Assembly: GCF_008831285.2 (NCBI RefSeq) | Contig: NC_045146.1 | Coordinates: forward strand, 13,881,149 to 13,945,148 | Origin: Nymphaea colorata | Lineage: Eukaryota; Streptophyta; Magnoliopsida; Nymphaeales; Nymphaeaceae | Length of the DNA: 64,000 bases | Direction of reading: 5' to 3' | Shown: positions 23,868 through 36,755 of the stretch, in pieces | Layout of the letters: every line of letters begins with the position of its first letter | How positions within the stretch are numbered: position 1 is the stretch's first letter | Notes under the pieces: model-generated | Seen by the model: the letters and a program-made list of their open reading frames with translations, nothing else | Database searches by the model: none | What the model was told of the DNA's origin: nothing | Translations under genes and position numbers: made by a program

Positions 23868-26800
23868 AAATATGAGTATCAATATTAACAAAATAGTTGA
23901 AGGCCATCACTAAAAACATTACCCAAAGAAGCGCCACACTAAAAATAGTTTATGGTGTAGAAACAGTTTATTATGTTTTTAACGATGGTTTATGTCACAT
24001 ATTTAGCTATAATTTCTAAATATCTAGTCATCCGAAAATATTTTTCAAATAAAAAAATTCAGTATATATTTATATGTATTCAGCATGCATCGACTCTTCG
24101 TATATATACATAAAAGAAAAATAAAAATTACGATATACACGGTTGGTATATGTCAAATCAACTTGAATCGGGTCCCAGGGCACGGGGGTGAGATTTCAGT
24201 GAAACTGGGAGCAACAACTACAATGGATGTGACGACAGGTCGAAATTAAGCAGTATGTGAGGCCGCGCCGTGACGACTAACTGTTTGGTGAAACGACTCA
24301 GCACCTTCTTCCTGGCCCCTTTGTATTTGACACCGCTATATTATAGTGTACGTACGTGCATGCATGCGGTGTTGAATACCAACAAGTTTGATGGAAGTAA
24401 AAGTCGCATATCTGCCCGGTCCATATTTTGCACTCCTGTATCCTTCGGCTTCTTTGTTTAATTTTAAACCAGTCCGAACAATGTAGTCAATCGGAGACAA
24501 CTTTTACAAACACGTCTTTTCTTTGACAAATTTTCTGCCCGACTTCGGCGGTTGTCTTCGTATGTCTTAAATTCTTTCTTTTATTGCTTCATTCAATTAT
24601 AATTGGTCTACAACATAATCTGATTCAGAAGTACTCTGCATATATGCGATTTTTCTATTCCATTCCTTGTTTCTTTGCCCATATGCAGGTGTTAATCGGT
24701 AATAGGAAACAAAAAATCAACAACTAATAACTTGGAAAAAACACACCTTAAAGTTTGAGGGTCATAAAAAAAGCACACTTAACTCTTGGATTTTGTCAAA
24801 AATATACTCAAGTTTTACACCATTAATAAAAAATCATTAACTTTAGGTTATTACTAACTAACTTAGGGTAGTGTCATGTGAAAAGAAAAAACTAAAATGC
24901 CATCAACAAAGATAATTTTCAAGTTTATTAGTCTGCATTGGCCAGCTTTATCTAAGTCTCAACTAATATCTTATTAATATTTAAAATGGACATAAAAAAC
25001 AAAACTTGCTATATTTTTGATGTCATATTTTAGAACTATGGGGAAACTTAGGTGTGTTTCGTAAATTTTTTCCCTATTAATTGGCAAATTCAACCTCAAG
25101 GCTTCATTCGGAACGCTTAAACGAACAAAGGAATTCAATACTTCTTTATCAGAAACAAATTCCAAAAGCAACTTCTCACTTTTTTTCGTTTTGAAGGAAA
25201 GAGTCGCATACCCTCACAGCCGATTGCAGAACTTTTGTGCACTTGCGTTTTAAAGTTTACTTCTTCCACATATTTTCACAGTTTTAACATTATATAAATT
25301 TGGTCGTCCTGACATTTCAAAACTCAGAAAACAAATTTTGATAGATCAACTTATGCGAATATGTATTAAAATTATTATAATAATAAAATAAACTGCGAAA
25401 TTTCCTTCTCAAACAAATTTTCTTTTCCCTTTCCTGCAATTCTCTGCAGAGCTTCATTGGCAAGACTACTAAGGGATGAAGGACAAGAAGAAGAGCTCCA
25501 GCAAGAAGCTGCTCGTCGTGCCTCACTCAGTGGCAATGGAGGGGAGCACCTCAAAGCAAAACCTGTTTGAGAGCACTTGGATGTAGCGGAAGAAGCTCGA
25601 TGTCGTTGGGGAGAAGTGAGATTAAGTAGCACCGGTTGGGCTAGATCTAAGGCAGTCAAGAAGGCGAGTTATTGCTTCCTGACTGTCCGCTTCATCGTTT
25701 CACTTTCTTTCTCCATGTTCTTTTTCCCGGCATGGCAAATCCTTCATTGGGTTTTTCATTCTTGAATTTTGTGCGTACAAAACCTTCCACTTCATGGAAG
25801 AGCTTCAAGTGATCTACCTGCTTATGGAAGTTACTGCAGCCTGCACGCTGTTGAACAAGATTTGAAACAATAAATCGACATTTCCAGAATGGATAGTAAT
25901 TTATAAAATGATTGACAAGGAGATGCCTGATCTTTACTCATTTACATAAACTTACAGAAACCAGATTGATCCTTGCGGCGCACTGACTCACCTCATTGGC
26001 ACCGTGGGAATCAGACGGCCGCTATCAACCCTCACCGGACGGCAAGCGTCTTGCCGGTTTTTTTTTTTTTATATAATATTTTATATATACTAAATTTCTT
26101 TCTGAAAATTTGAGGCGCAGCCATGCCATGTGCCGGTCCCCTAGCTCTGCCCTCGACTCACCTTGGTAAGAAGACCTCACAGCATCTAATATATATTCTT
26201 TGATTCTGAATTCTCGGTCAATAAAAGAAGGAGATGTAACCTCCAGTGGACTGGCTTTCCGTCAGTCTAATCGTTTGGCTTTAAATTTTCTTTGTTAATA
26301 AAAAGAATCTCAACTCTGGTGTGCTCCAACAATTTGGAAACAGATTGGCAAGAAATTTAGCAATAAGCTTGTGCCTGAGTATTGGAGACCATATTCACGC
26401 GGCTGATTTGGAAAATCTGCGAATCGGGAGCCGAAGAGTTGTATGTAATTCTTAAATATCGAATATTCAAGATCGTGAAAAATTGAAGACATAACAATAT
26501 TCTGATACGAAATATTTTTCCGAAGTTTCCAAGGGCCAAGATGAATTTTTCCAGAGAGTTGGCAGAGGGCATTCAATTTTCCAAAATTCTTACGAAGGAC
26601 AAGATTTTCAAAATGAACAAGGGGTCTTCAACTTTCCAAACTCTTACAAGCGCCAGCTTGAAATTTTTAATTTTATCAACATGAAATTTTATTTCATTTT
26701 TTTTTTCAAAATTGTGGGGTAGGGGCGGTTAAAAACTTAATTCTTTGATGCTTGTCTTAATATAAACTTACGTATGTAATTTTTTTTATGTCTGTATAAA

Positions 26801-27084
26801 AGAGGTTTTTATTTTCTGGATTGTAAATGTCTCTAACTTTATCCGCACATGATTTTCCAGGCATTAATTAACAGCTATAGACATATTTTCAGAAACATTC
26901 TCCTGAAAAACTCGCACCTCTAACTGAAACATCCTCATGTTAATGGCATAGTTAATGGTATGCCCTACATTGCATATGAATGCAACCCTAAAAATTAAAC
27001 ATTATGTAAAACCAAGTTTAATGTTCAATTGGTTTCCGAAACCTCATTTGTATGTTTGAATAACGAGGCAAAAACCGACCACTT

Positions 27085-27127
<43 letters not shown>

Positions 27128-27444
27128 CAGTTTGTTTAATCTTGTTACACTTGTACTAATATATCGTGTACACATATACACACATAATTACATATATATA
27201 ACTTATATTTCAGAATGATCATACATGCAGATTAAACAATTAAATCTAACAAAAGTGTAAATTGTTCATACATGTGCATAACTAAATTGGTGTCTGCTGC
27301 ATCAAAATCCATGTGAGAGCTGAAATGGAAAATACCAAAATGATTAAAGAACCATTATTGCCTTTTGACAAATGATCTGATTAAACCAAAGTACTCCAAC
27401 TGGTTGATTAGAAATGCATCTTTGCATTATTGGTATCGACAAAT

Positions 27445-27729
27445 CTACCTTTGTCTTTCAGCTGAGTAAGTTAAGGGGCTCATAATTAAATTTGTTTTCA
27501 TTTCAAACAAAATGGCAAAAGTACCGTAAAAAGAAACAGTGGAAAGAAGTGATTGAATAGAAGGGAGAAATAAGTTCTTGACATAGAAATGATTAACTTG
27601 TGTTAAGGGAGTTAGAATGTTAGGAATGAATTTGAGAGTCACAATAATGCAGGGATGCACGCGTCTTTGAAGCTGCAGTCAATATCGGCTCCGTTTCAGG
27701 TTAAAAAATTAATTTAAATGTTTCATAAA

Positions 27730-27761
<32 letters not shown>

Positions 27762-28174
27762 GCTTTTATTGTTCAGCAAAGAGCAGAAATTTAATTGATA
27801 CAAAAATCTGGCTCTTTCTCTGGATGGCAATTTTTTCGAAACTCGCTTTGAAAAAAATTGAATTTTTTTAAGCAGTTTTTGAAACTTGTGCATGTATGTA
27901 GGTGATAAGACCAAAGCAAACGTTTTCTGTGAATTTGAGAATTCGTAAAGCCTGTTTGAAGAAAGGAATAAAAACTTAGATGACATCATATCAAGAAATT
28001 TTTATGACGCCAGCGATGGTGTTTAATAAATTGGAGGATCTCCTTCATATTGGAAAACGAATGTCTCCAAAGGAAATGAGCAAGCGACGGTTCTTTCTCT
28101 TTCGTCATCTTTTCTACGTCAGAAGATTAAAAAAGAGGATAAGTTGGATCTGTCGCAGATTTTCTTCACAGTAA
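27445..28174. other. Segment strongly conserved in A, B and C
   Basis: Corresponds to 18320-19050 and 44626-45218. It contains a 71-codon minus-strand ORF and a 64-67-codon plus-strand ORF (27980-28174; 45015-45218 in C). C has 9 extra bases relative to A and B, keeping frame, while the A copy is interrupted near its end. The plus-strand ORF stops at a splice-donor-like GTAAGG. No family is recognised; it could be an exon relic. Confidence 0.4.
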
Positions 28175-30316
28175 GGGTCTTCGTTATCAGTAATTTGTCA
28201 TAACCTGTCCTAGCAGCTTTGATCAAATCAAATCTGACAAGTTCAATTAGTTTAAACCTAATAAAATTTAACTTGGGAAACCGGAAGAGAACTTCAAGTC
28301 TAGAAAATTTTATATAAAATTAGAGAGACCTCAGTTACAACAGCCAGACCTGAATTTGACTATGATTTCAAAAAACGAGTCTCACATTTATGAACAGTAA
28401 TAGCGAGCATTTTCTATGAAAGATGCCAGATTGAGACAATATTCTTCCTTTTTCCATGATCATGGCGTGAGACGTGAGAAGGCAAGCTAAGTTTGATTGG
28501 GTATGTAAGTTAATTAGCAGTACCAAACATTGATCAACTTAATTAGAAGGCCTTCGTTGAAAAGAACATGGAAATATTAGAAAGACATCGTGTTACTGGA
28601 ATATGCCTTTGAAGAACACATTGTTGATTTGATCTACTCGCGAAATATCCACTTAATTGTGTCAACATGCGTATTTTTAAAAAATATTTTCAAATTATTC
28701 AGTCGGACCTAGCTAGGGATGTCGATTGATTAGATTCAATCAGATGTACTCTCTACCAACTTGGATTTTCTGGATGCCCACATATTTGGATTTGAATTCC
28801 GATTCAAATATGAATGAAGGGAAGATGTCATGTCAAATTTGAATTTAATTTTTAAATTCACAATCCAAATTTCATTTGCACCGGACTTTTCCTTTTACAT
28901 CTGAAACGTACGCATGGATATTAGAAGTATGCATGGTTATTTCCTAAATCTAAATACTATCTAGTTTCTTAATCAGATATTAATTTTTTTTCTAAATCTG
29001 TATCAAACGGTTGGTTGAATATTCAATTCGAGTCCAAAATGCCCCTTAACAAGAAATAACAATTTACATGTAAAATTAAAAAAAATATATATCCTATATA
29101 AAGTTTTGGAAAGTGATATGTGGAGCCTTATCAAAATTTTAAAACTATAATTTGGTTCCCTCATGAAAAATTCCTAGTTTTGTCTGTGACATTCGGGTAA
29201 CATGCGTAACAACATGCCGAGAAGTCATAAATACAATGGCGTGTTAGGTTGAGCCTTGTACTTATGTTTTGAGCATTCCAGACAACAGATATGGGCAGTC
29301 AAATATGCCCTTAATTAAGGGGCCGGCCCAAAACTATCGAGCTCATTATAAATTATAAAGAACACAAAAAAAGGAAGAGGAAGATACGAAAATGACCATT
29401 ATAAATTATAGTCTGCGCATCCGCGTTCACAACTGGTAGAATGAAAGAACCAACATGAACAGTAACAGCTAGTTTCGGCCTTTGCATATAGATATTAAAA
29501 AAATGATAAGAGTAATAACAATCACGTTTTTTCTATGTCTAGATCTGATTTTATCATAACTTGACAATACAAAGGCCGTTAATTATTAAAATTTTACAAA
29601 TCGATCTACTGGATCTTTCTTCACTATTTTTCTAAATTATAGAGTTTTTTAATTTTTTTCTTTAAAACTTATTGTTTGATACCTTAATATACTTCCATTA
29701 GATTACATTTGTAGACAAAAACTTAAAAAGTAATGGAAGGGATGATGCCAGAACCGTATACGGTCACTAGATGGTCGGTTAGCTAATCTCTCTCCGCACA
29801 CACACACACACAAACATTTTAAGTAAAACATGAACATAGTACTAAACATATTAACCAATACTAATTTAATTAGTAATATAAATTAACCATACCATACTTT
29901 AACACAAATAGTTTTCATAAAAAGTATTGAATTTTTTATCATTAGAAATTTGATAGTTCTATAATAGCTGTCAAATTTTTGATGAATAAAATTAGATTCA
30001 ATTTTTAAAGTAGTCGACTTAATATTTGGTTCCTCTATTCAATCTTTAATTATTTTGGGTGGTTTGGTGTTTTGGTCTTTACGTAAGTGGTTTGATACAC
30101 ACTCTCTCACACACACACATATCTATAGGTGGCTTGGTTTTGGGACCGGATTTTACATGCCCATTTTCCTCTTTAAGATCTGCCAATTTTAAAAAGTTTC
30201 TTAATTTCAGACCTTATGATCTATTAACATCCAAGCCGAAATAATGATTATGGTAAAAATGAAAAGAAGAAGAAGAAGAAGAGAAGAGAGAGAGAAGGAA
30301 AAAAAATATGAAAAAA

Positions 30317-30320
<4 letters not shown>

Positions 30321-30365
<45 letters not shown>
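30321..30365. repeat. (AT)n microsatellite
   Basis: About 22 AT units in block B at the place of the compound repeat 21282-21341 of block A. Confidence 0.95.
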
Positions 30366-30367
<2 letters not shown>

Positions 30368-31152
30368 AGCTGAAATCTTCCAGTCATCTTAAACTCTGTC
30401 CAATCACAGCTACCTAATGCATGCCGGAAAGTTAGCAGGATTCAAACCTAAATAAAAAAAAATCTATAGATCGATCTCTCTCTCTCTCTCACACACACAC
30501 ACAGAGTCTAGTCTGTGGAGAAATGAGTATAACTTGTGACCAAAAACAGCATATACTTTCTGATTAAGTTCTAGAAGAGGTCCAAAGTGCCCAAAAGGTC
30601 ATCTTCAAAACAGGTACATGTTTGAAAATGGTGCTGTAGTGGTTTCTCAGCATGTGGCTTGACTTCAATAGAACCCAGCCTTGAGATTCATGTGAAGCAT
30701 ATGAAATGCACTTTTTGTTCCCCAATCTACGTGGAAACACAGTCGGTACGTTATATATGTAATGAATTTCCATTTATTGTATTCAAAGTGAACAACTCTA
30801 CTGCGTAAAACCAGTGCAAACCCAAAAATCCTTATTCCAAACACAATGACATTTGACAAACTATTATAAGCATGCACATTTTATACATTGGACAAAGGAT
30901 TGTTAATTTTTATATATAGTTTGGCCCGTTGATTGGTCCGTGATATGGTTTAATTTATTTTCCTAAGGTACCAAATTTTGATATTCATGGCATCTTCCCC
31001 GGCGAAATGTTGCCATGATGGGACTAGAGGTGGATCACCAAGTTTTTTTTTTTTTTTTTTTATTGAGGGGGACATTGAGTCACCGACTTAAGTCTGGCAT
31101 GGGCACCTGACCAGCACACATGTAGCTTCACTATTTATCGTCATACCACAAT

Positions 31153-31705
31153 TAGGGATGAACAACGAGTCAAGCTACTCAAGCTTGATTCGTTAAAGCT
31201 CGGGTCATGACGAGTTCGAGCCTAGTCATTTGCTTAAAGAGTGGAGTTTGAGTTCATAAGTCGACTTTTTCAAATAATCGAGTTGAGTTCGAGTTCAACA
31301 CGTAACTGCCGAGTCGAACTCGATCCTTAATCGAGTTTTTCGAGCCTTAATCAAGTCGATATTCAAACGAGTTTACGAGTTTGTCGAGCCTTAATCGAGT
31401 AAAGCTCAAGCTCAACACGTAACTATGAATATCAATTCTATTCAAACAAGTTTGTTGAGCTTTAATCGAGTCGAGCTCGAGCTCAACACGTAACGATGAA
31501 TACCAATTCTATTCAAACGAGTTTGTCGAGCCTTAATCAAGTTGAGTTCGAGCTCAACACATAACGATGAATATCAATTCTATTCAAATGAGTTTGTCGA
31601 GCCTTAATTGAGTCGATCTCGAGCTCAACATGTAACTGCCGAGTCGAGCTCGAGCTACTTCCGTCGAGCTATTCTCGAGCTCGACTCAGCTCATGTTCAC
31701 CCCTA
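31153..31705. mobile_element. hAT-like MITE, block B copy
   Basis: Starts TAGGGATGAACAACGAGTCA and ends CATGTTCACCCCTA. The right flank is ACCACACC (31706-31713); the left flank is ACCACAAT (31145-31152), a mutated copy of the target duplication. Inside, a unit of about 70 bp marked by ATTCAAACGAG recurs about four times (near 31361, 31441, 31511 and 31582), making this copy longer than the one in A. Confidence 0.85.
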
Positions 31706-32991
31706 ACCACACCAGCACACATGTAGCTCCGCCACTAGGTGGGACAGGCCACTGGTGTCATGCGGGTGACCATGGTTCAATGATCATGATGAACCTTCGC
31801 TCCTTCAAGCAAGCTAACGCTGCATCTCCAACCACAATTCTAGAAGGTACGCACAGAGGTCTAAGTCTGCTGGTCTCAGCATTGTGCCAAAGAAAAGTGT
31901 GGAGCCAAGTTTAGACTCAAACCGAGGTGGAAGGCATGGAGAATTTTCTAAATCAACAATAACTGGTAGTCATGTTATGAAATCAATGTTCCAAGTCAAT
32001 CTGTTGTGTGTCGCCTTGGGTAGGGAACTTGAAAAACTTGTTAGCGGTTGTGTTAGAAATTTCTAGCTGAAGGTACTATAAATTATAGACTTTTAGAAGC
32101 CATCAATATGTATAAAAGTCAATAATTCTGAGATATGTATATATAAATAAGAAATTTGTGTGCCAGAAAGATCACTTTTCCTGCTTTTCTTCCCTTGTAG
32201 ACGCCCTTTTATCAATATGAGAGAGTGTACAACTCCCCCGGACCCCCACTGGGTCCGAAAGTACACAGGCTGCTAGTAGTTCTTAAATCTTCATGCTGCT
32301 AGAACCGTCTCTACCTACTTTGTTCATATTGTCTCTTCAATTTATGTTAGTTGTTTTGACCAGATTACACCTTGAGCTAACTTTTAAAACAGTTCAGCTT
32401 TTGGAAGGTCAACATTCAAAGTGCAGGACTTGAAAGGTGCGTAGAATATATTCTCCTGCCATTAGAAGAGGAAACGGCGGAAATATTTCATGCACATATG
32501 CATATATTTACTCGGGTAATATCAGCAATGTACGCATATATGATGCAAGACCGGAGACGCAAGAGCAATCATATATTGAAGCTTTTGATAATCCAAGAAA
32601 AAAAAAAAAACTATACATATTTGTTTGTTATATGCTTGGTTGTCTTGCCTCATATATAGTTTCTACTTGTCAGGAATTGAAGTGGATGGTAGTGGCTTCA
32701 GATCCACCATACTTCACTGCCCTCAGTTTTAGCTAGACTGGGCTGTTCATATTGAAGTTGCTTTTGTAAGATTTGCTTTCCTTGAGCTCTTGTAAAATTG
32801 CAATAAGAAGTGCATTAATTTTATTTCATTTAGTTCCTTCGACGTATTTTTTTCTTATCTATTTTCTAAAAACGATTGCCAAAACGAGCGACCACAACAA
32901 AAGTACAACCCATGTATTTTTTCTAATGAAATGTACATGCTTAACTAAATATGTAAAAGAAAGTGCATCCACGCTATCTTTTTTATAACGT

Positions 32992-33062
<71 letters not shown>

Positions 33063-34525
33063 GTGGATTTCTATGATGAAATCCTATAGCCTCTCACAAT
33101 ACATGCCTTGAAGCAATTGCATCAAGTGTTCTATTTAATAACATCTACCCAATGTATTGCAGTGGACGGTCGTGGCTGGATGGAACTCAAGATTGTTAGG
33201 GGAATATATATATATATATATATATATATATTGAAATCTGACAATATTATCGAATAAAAAAATAGTTGAAGACCATCACTAAAAACATTACGCAAAGAAG
33301 CGCCACACTAGAAATAGTTTATGGTATAGAGACGGTTTATTATGTTTTTAATGATGGTTTATGTCACAATTTTAGCTATAATTTTTAAATATTTAGACAT
33401 CCGGCAATATTTTTCAAATAAAAATATATTATCTGAGTATATTAACATTGCTAAAGGTTTATGATAATTTTACTGACTATTTATAGTTCTTTTATCAACA
33501 ATCTTTTAAATATTAACCATGCAGCAAGCCAGCAACTATTCAGCTTGCATTGACTTTTGATATATATATATACATAAAAGAAAAGAAAAATTATGATATA
33601 AATGGTTGGTTTATGTCAAATCAACTTGAATTGGGTCCCAGGGCCCGGGGGTCAGATTTCAGTGAAACTGGGAGCAACAACTACAACGGACGTGACGACA
33701 AGTCGAAATTAGGAAGTGTGAGACCGCGCCGTGACGACCAACTGTTTGGTGAAACGACTCAGCACCTCCTTCCTGGCTCCTTTGCATTTGACACCGTAAT
33801 TTTATATTGTATGTACGTGCATGCATGCGGTGTTGAATACCAACAAGTTTGATGGAAGTAAAAGTCGCATATCTGCCCGGTCCATATTTTGGACTCCTGT
33901 ATCCTTCGGCTTCTTTGTTTAATTTTAAACCAGTCCGAACAATGGAGTCAATCGGAGACAACTTTTACAAACATGTCTTTTCTTTGACAAATTTTCTTGG
34001 AGTTTTCTTTTTCTATTTTTCTGCCCGACTTCGGCGGTTGTCTTCGTATGTCTTAAATTCTTTTTTTTCTTGCTTCATTCAATTATAATTGGTCTACAAC
34101 ATGATGTGATTCAGAAGTACTCTGCATATATGCGATTTTTCTATTCCATTCCTTGTTTCTTTGCCCATATGCCGGTGTTAATTGGTAATAGGAAACAAAA
34201 AGTCAGCAACTAATAACTTGGAAAAACACACCTTAAAGTTTGAGGGTCATAAAGAAAGCACACTTAACTCTGGGATTTTGTCAAAAATATACTCAAGTTT
34301 TACACCATTAATAAAAAATCATTAACTATAGGTTATTACTAACTAACTTAGGGTAGTGTCATGTGAAAAGAAAAAACTAAAATGCCATCAACAAAGATAA
34401 TTTTCAAGTTTATTAGTCTGCATTGGCCAGCTTTATCTAAGTCTCAACCAATATCTTATTAATATTTAAAATGGACATAAAAAACAAAACTTGCTACATT
34501 TTAGATGTTATATTTTAGCTGGAGG

Positions 34526-34528
<3 letters not shown>

Positions 34529-34605
<77 letters not shown>
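34529..34605. repeat. (TA)n microsatellite in place of other sequence
   Basis: About 38 TA units. Block A has no repeat here (TTTTAG joins AACTATGG directly), while block C carries about 370 bp of different sequence at the same point (50641-51015). Confidence 0.95.
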
Positions 34606-34607
<2 letters not shown>

Positions 34608-34936
34608 AGAACTATGGGAAAACTTAGGTGTGTTTCGTAAATTTCCTTATTAATTGACAAATTCAACCTCAAGGCTTCATTTGGAACGCTTAAACGAACA
34701 AAGGAATTCAATACTTCTTTATCAGAAACAGATTGCAAAAGCAACTTCTCACTTTTTTTCGTTTTGAAAGAAAGAGTCGCATATCCTCACAGCCGATTGC
34801 AGAACTTTTGTGCACTTGCGTTTTAAAGTTTACTTCTTCCACATATTTTCACAGTTTTAACATTATATAAATTTGGTCGTCGTGACATTTCAAAACTCAG
34901 AAAACAAATTTTGATAGATCAACTTATGCGAATATG

Positions 34937-35181
34937 TATAAAAAAAAAAGACTTTTAGACCGTCAAAAGTTTGTATAAATTGAATTCTTGATTCTTAAAA
35001 AAATCCTTCTACACATCTAGACAAAGAATGCTTTCCAAAGCCAGTTTCCACACCCTAAAAGGTAGAAGTCACAAAAGAAATGTTTGAAACCTTGATTCCA
35101 TATGCCCTCACATTCAATATGATACCGTCTTGCGTCTTCATCAGCACACACATATATATATATATATAACCACACGACTTC

Positions 35182-35218
<37 letters not shown>

Positions 35219-35437
35219 AAAGTAAAGAAGCTAAGATCATTCTAAAAAGAAGACAAGGACTGGTGAACAGTGCAGCGCTTGGACTATAGCCACCTTCATT
35301 TGACTCCCATCCTTCGTATTCGAAAACAATGTATTATTCCACGTGGCACAATCCAATACGTGTGAACGGTTGAAAGGAAACACGGCTGAAGATGATTGAC
35401 CTTTCTCTCTCTCTCTCTCTCTCTTCAAATTTCCCTC
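34937..35437 (+). promoter_or_regulatory. Upstream region of SLAH copy 2
   Basis: Non-coding DNA between block B and the gene, with two short TA runs (35150-35168 and 35183-35207), a PuCACGTGG-like element (CCACGTGG near 35339) that resembles an ABRE/G-box, and a CT tract at 35402-35424 just before the TATA box. The same arrangement precedes copy 3. ABA control would be plausible from the CACGTG core but is inference. Confidence 0.5.
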
Positions 35438-35445
35438 TATATATA
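35438..35445 (+). promoter_or_regulatory. TATA box of SLAH copy 2
   Basis: TATATATA preceded by a CT-rich tract and 43 nt upstream of the ATG at 35488, the same arrangement as for copy 3. Confidence 0.65.
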
Positions 35446-35487
35446 CATTCAAAAGGCTCCCCACTTACTAGCACGAACAAAAAGGCC

Positions 35488-36755
35488 ATGGCGAGGATGC
35501 AGCAGGAGACTGGTCACCCTCCTTCTCCCTTCTTGGCGAGGTTCCATGCAGATCTCTTCCGCGTCTCCATGGCCCTCGCTGGCCAAGCCCTCCTTTGGAG
35601 GACCCTCAGCTCCGGCTCCTTCTCCGATCCATGGCCTCCCCTCTTCAACTCTATCGTCGAGAAATCCTTCTGGCTGCTGGCCGCCCTCGTCCTCTCTTCC
35701 TCCTCCCTCGCCTACCTCTTCAAATCCATCTTCCACTTCCACGTCGTCAAGGCCGAGTTCCTCGACCGGTGGAGGGTCAACTACCTCTTCGCCCCATGGA
35801 TCGCCGCCATCTTGCTCCTCCAGTGCCTGCTTCCTTTTAGATACGTCCATGAGAGGAGCAGCGGCAGCGGCAGCGGCTTGGGAGGGAGCAAATTCTTCAA
35901 CTGGGGCCACCTGGCGCCGCCCATTTCAAGGGCCCTCTGGTGCGCCTTCACGGCGGCGGTATTGCTGCTGGAGGTCAAGATATACGGCCAGTGGTTCACC
36001 AAGGGCAAGCGCTTCCTCTCCACCGTCGCCAACCCCTCCACCCACCTCTCCATCATCGCCAACTTCGCCTCCGCCCAGGCCGCCGCCCGGCTAAACTGGA
36101 TGGAACCCGCCTTATTCTTGTTCTCCGTGGGTATCGTACATTACCTGGTGGTGTTCGTTACGTTGTACCAGCGGCTTCCGTGCAACGCTTCTTCGCCTGC
36201 ACGGTTGCAGCCGGCGATCTTCCTGTCGATCGCGGCCCCCAGCATGGCTTCCGTGGCATGGGCCTCCATCTCCGGCCACTTCGACACCGCCTGCAAGATG
36301 CTCCATTTCCTCTCCATCTTCCTCTTCTTAATGCTGGTAAGTTCGGTAAAAACCTTCAAACTGTACATCATCCAACTTTCATGATAGTAACCAAACTTTT
36401 CACTTGATTGCAGATTGTGAGGCCAACTCTTTTCGCAAAAGCAATGAAGAAATTCAATTCTGCGTGGTGGGCATACGTGTTCCCTGTCACGACGCTTGCA
36501 CTCTCATCAGCTGAGTATTCGGTGGATGTGGGTTCCGCGGTAGCCCATGGAATCCGAAGGGCCATGTCCTTGATCTCGCTGGCCATGACGCTCGCCTTGA
36601 TTCTGCTCACACTCGTTTACAGGAAAGCCGTGTTCGATGATGACACGTCTCTCTTTCCTAAGCAGACAAAAGTTCTGCCAATCTCTTCACCAACAGCCAG
36701 TCCGGCCATGGAGAAGCATGTTCCCGACCAAACCACCCTGGAAGTCGGAAGATGA
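35488..36755 (+). CDS. SLAC1-homologue (SLAH1/4-like) S-type anion channel, copy 2
   Basis: Two exons, 35488-36336 and 36414-36755, with a 77-bp intron (GTAAGT...TTGCAG); 396 residues, close to Arabidopsis SLAH1. Ten hydrophobic segments are visible at roughly residues 22-38, 59-78, 96-116, 146-164, 184-201, 206-227, 242-261, 271-286, 300-317 and 336-352, as expected for the SLAC1/TehA fold with five hairpins around a pore. Family signatures are KIYGQWFTKGKRFLSTVANP (164-183) and FVTLYQRLP (223-231). There is no long cytosolic N-terminus, so kinase activation as in SLAC1 is not expected. The likely role is a plasma-membrane chloride/nitrate channel subunit, by analogy with SLAH1. I chose the ATG in the GGCCATGGCG context; an in-frame ATG at 35392 lies upstream of the TATA box. 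Exon 1 is very GC-rich and rich in C-ending codons. Confidence 0.95.

Larger units (their letters stand above)
15860..25367. repeat. Inner tandem block A (about 9.5 kb, non-coding)
   Basis: Block A runs from the TTAAAAATTATT sequence near 15860 to about 25367, where the same start motif recurs and block B begins. No intact gene is visible. It holds a conserved segment at 15930-16470, an A-only segment at about 16880-17340, microsatellites, and a hAT-like MITE at 22175-22604. Compared with B and C, A lacks a stretch equivalent to 32056-32290 and part of the 26530-26740 region. Confidence 0.85.
25368..34936. repeat. Inner tandem block B (about 9.6 kb, non-coding)
   Basis: Follows block A head to tail; the junction reads GAATATGTATTAAAATTATT. 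It holds the conserved segment (25430-25960), the triplicated short ORF (27980-28174), a MITE (31153-31705) and a 77-bp TA run (34529-34605). It abuts the SLAH copy 2 promoter region, as C abuts that of copy 3. Parts of B resemble A most (about 27.2-28.6 and 34.1-34.9 kb) and others resemble C most (about 29.2-32.3 kb). Confidence 0.85.

Noticed and set aside
35396-36094. 232-codon ORF overlapping SLAH copy 2, and similar ones at 51852-52544 and 369-788
   Set aside because: These are other-frame readings of GC-rich SLAH exon 1, with Ser/Pro/Arg-rich composition and no signature of their own.
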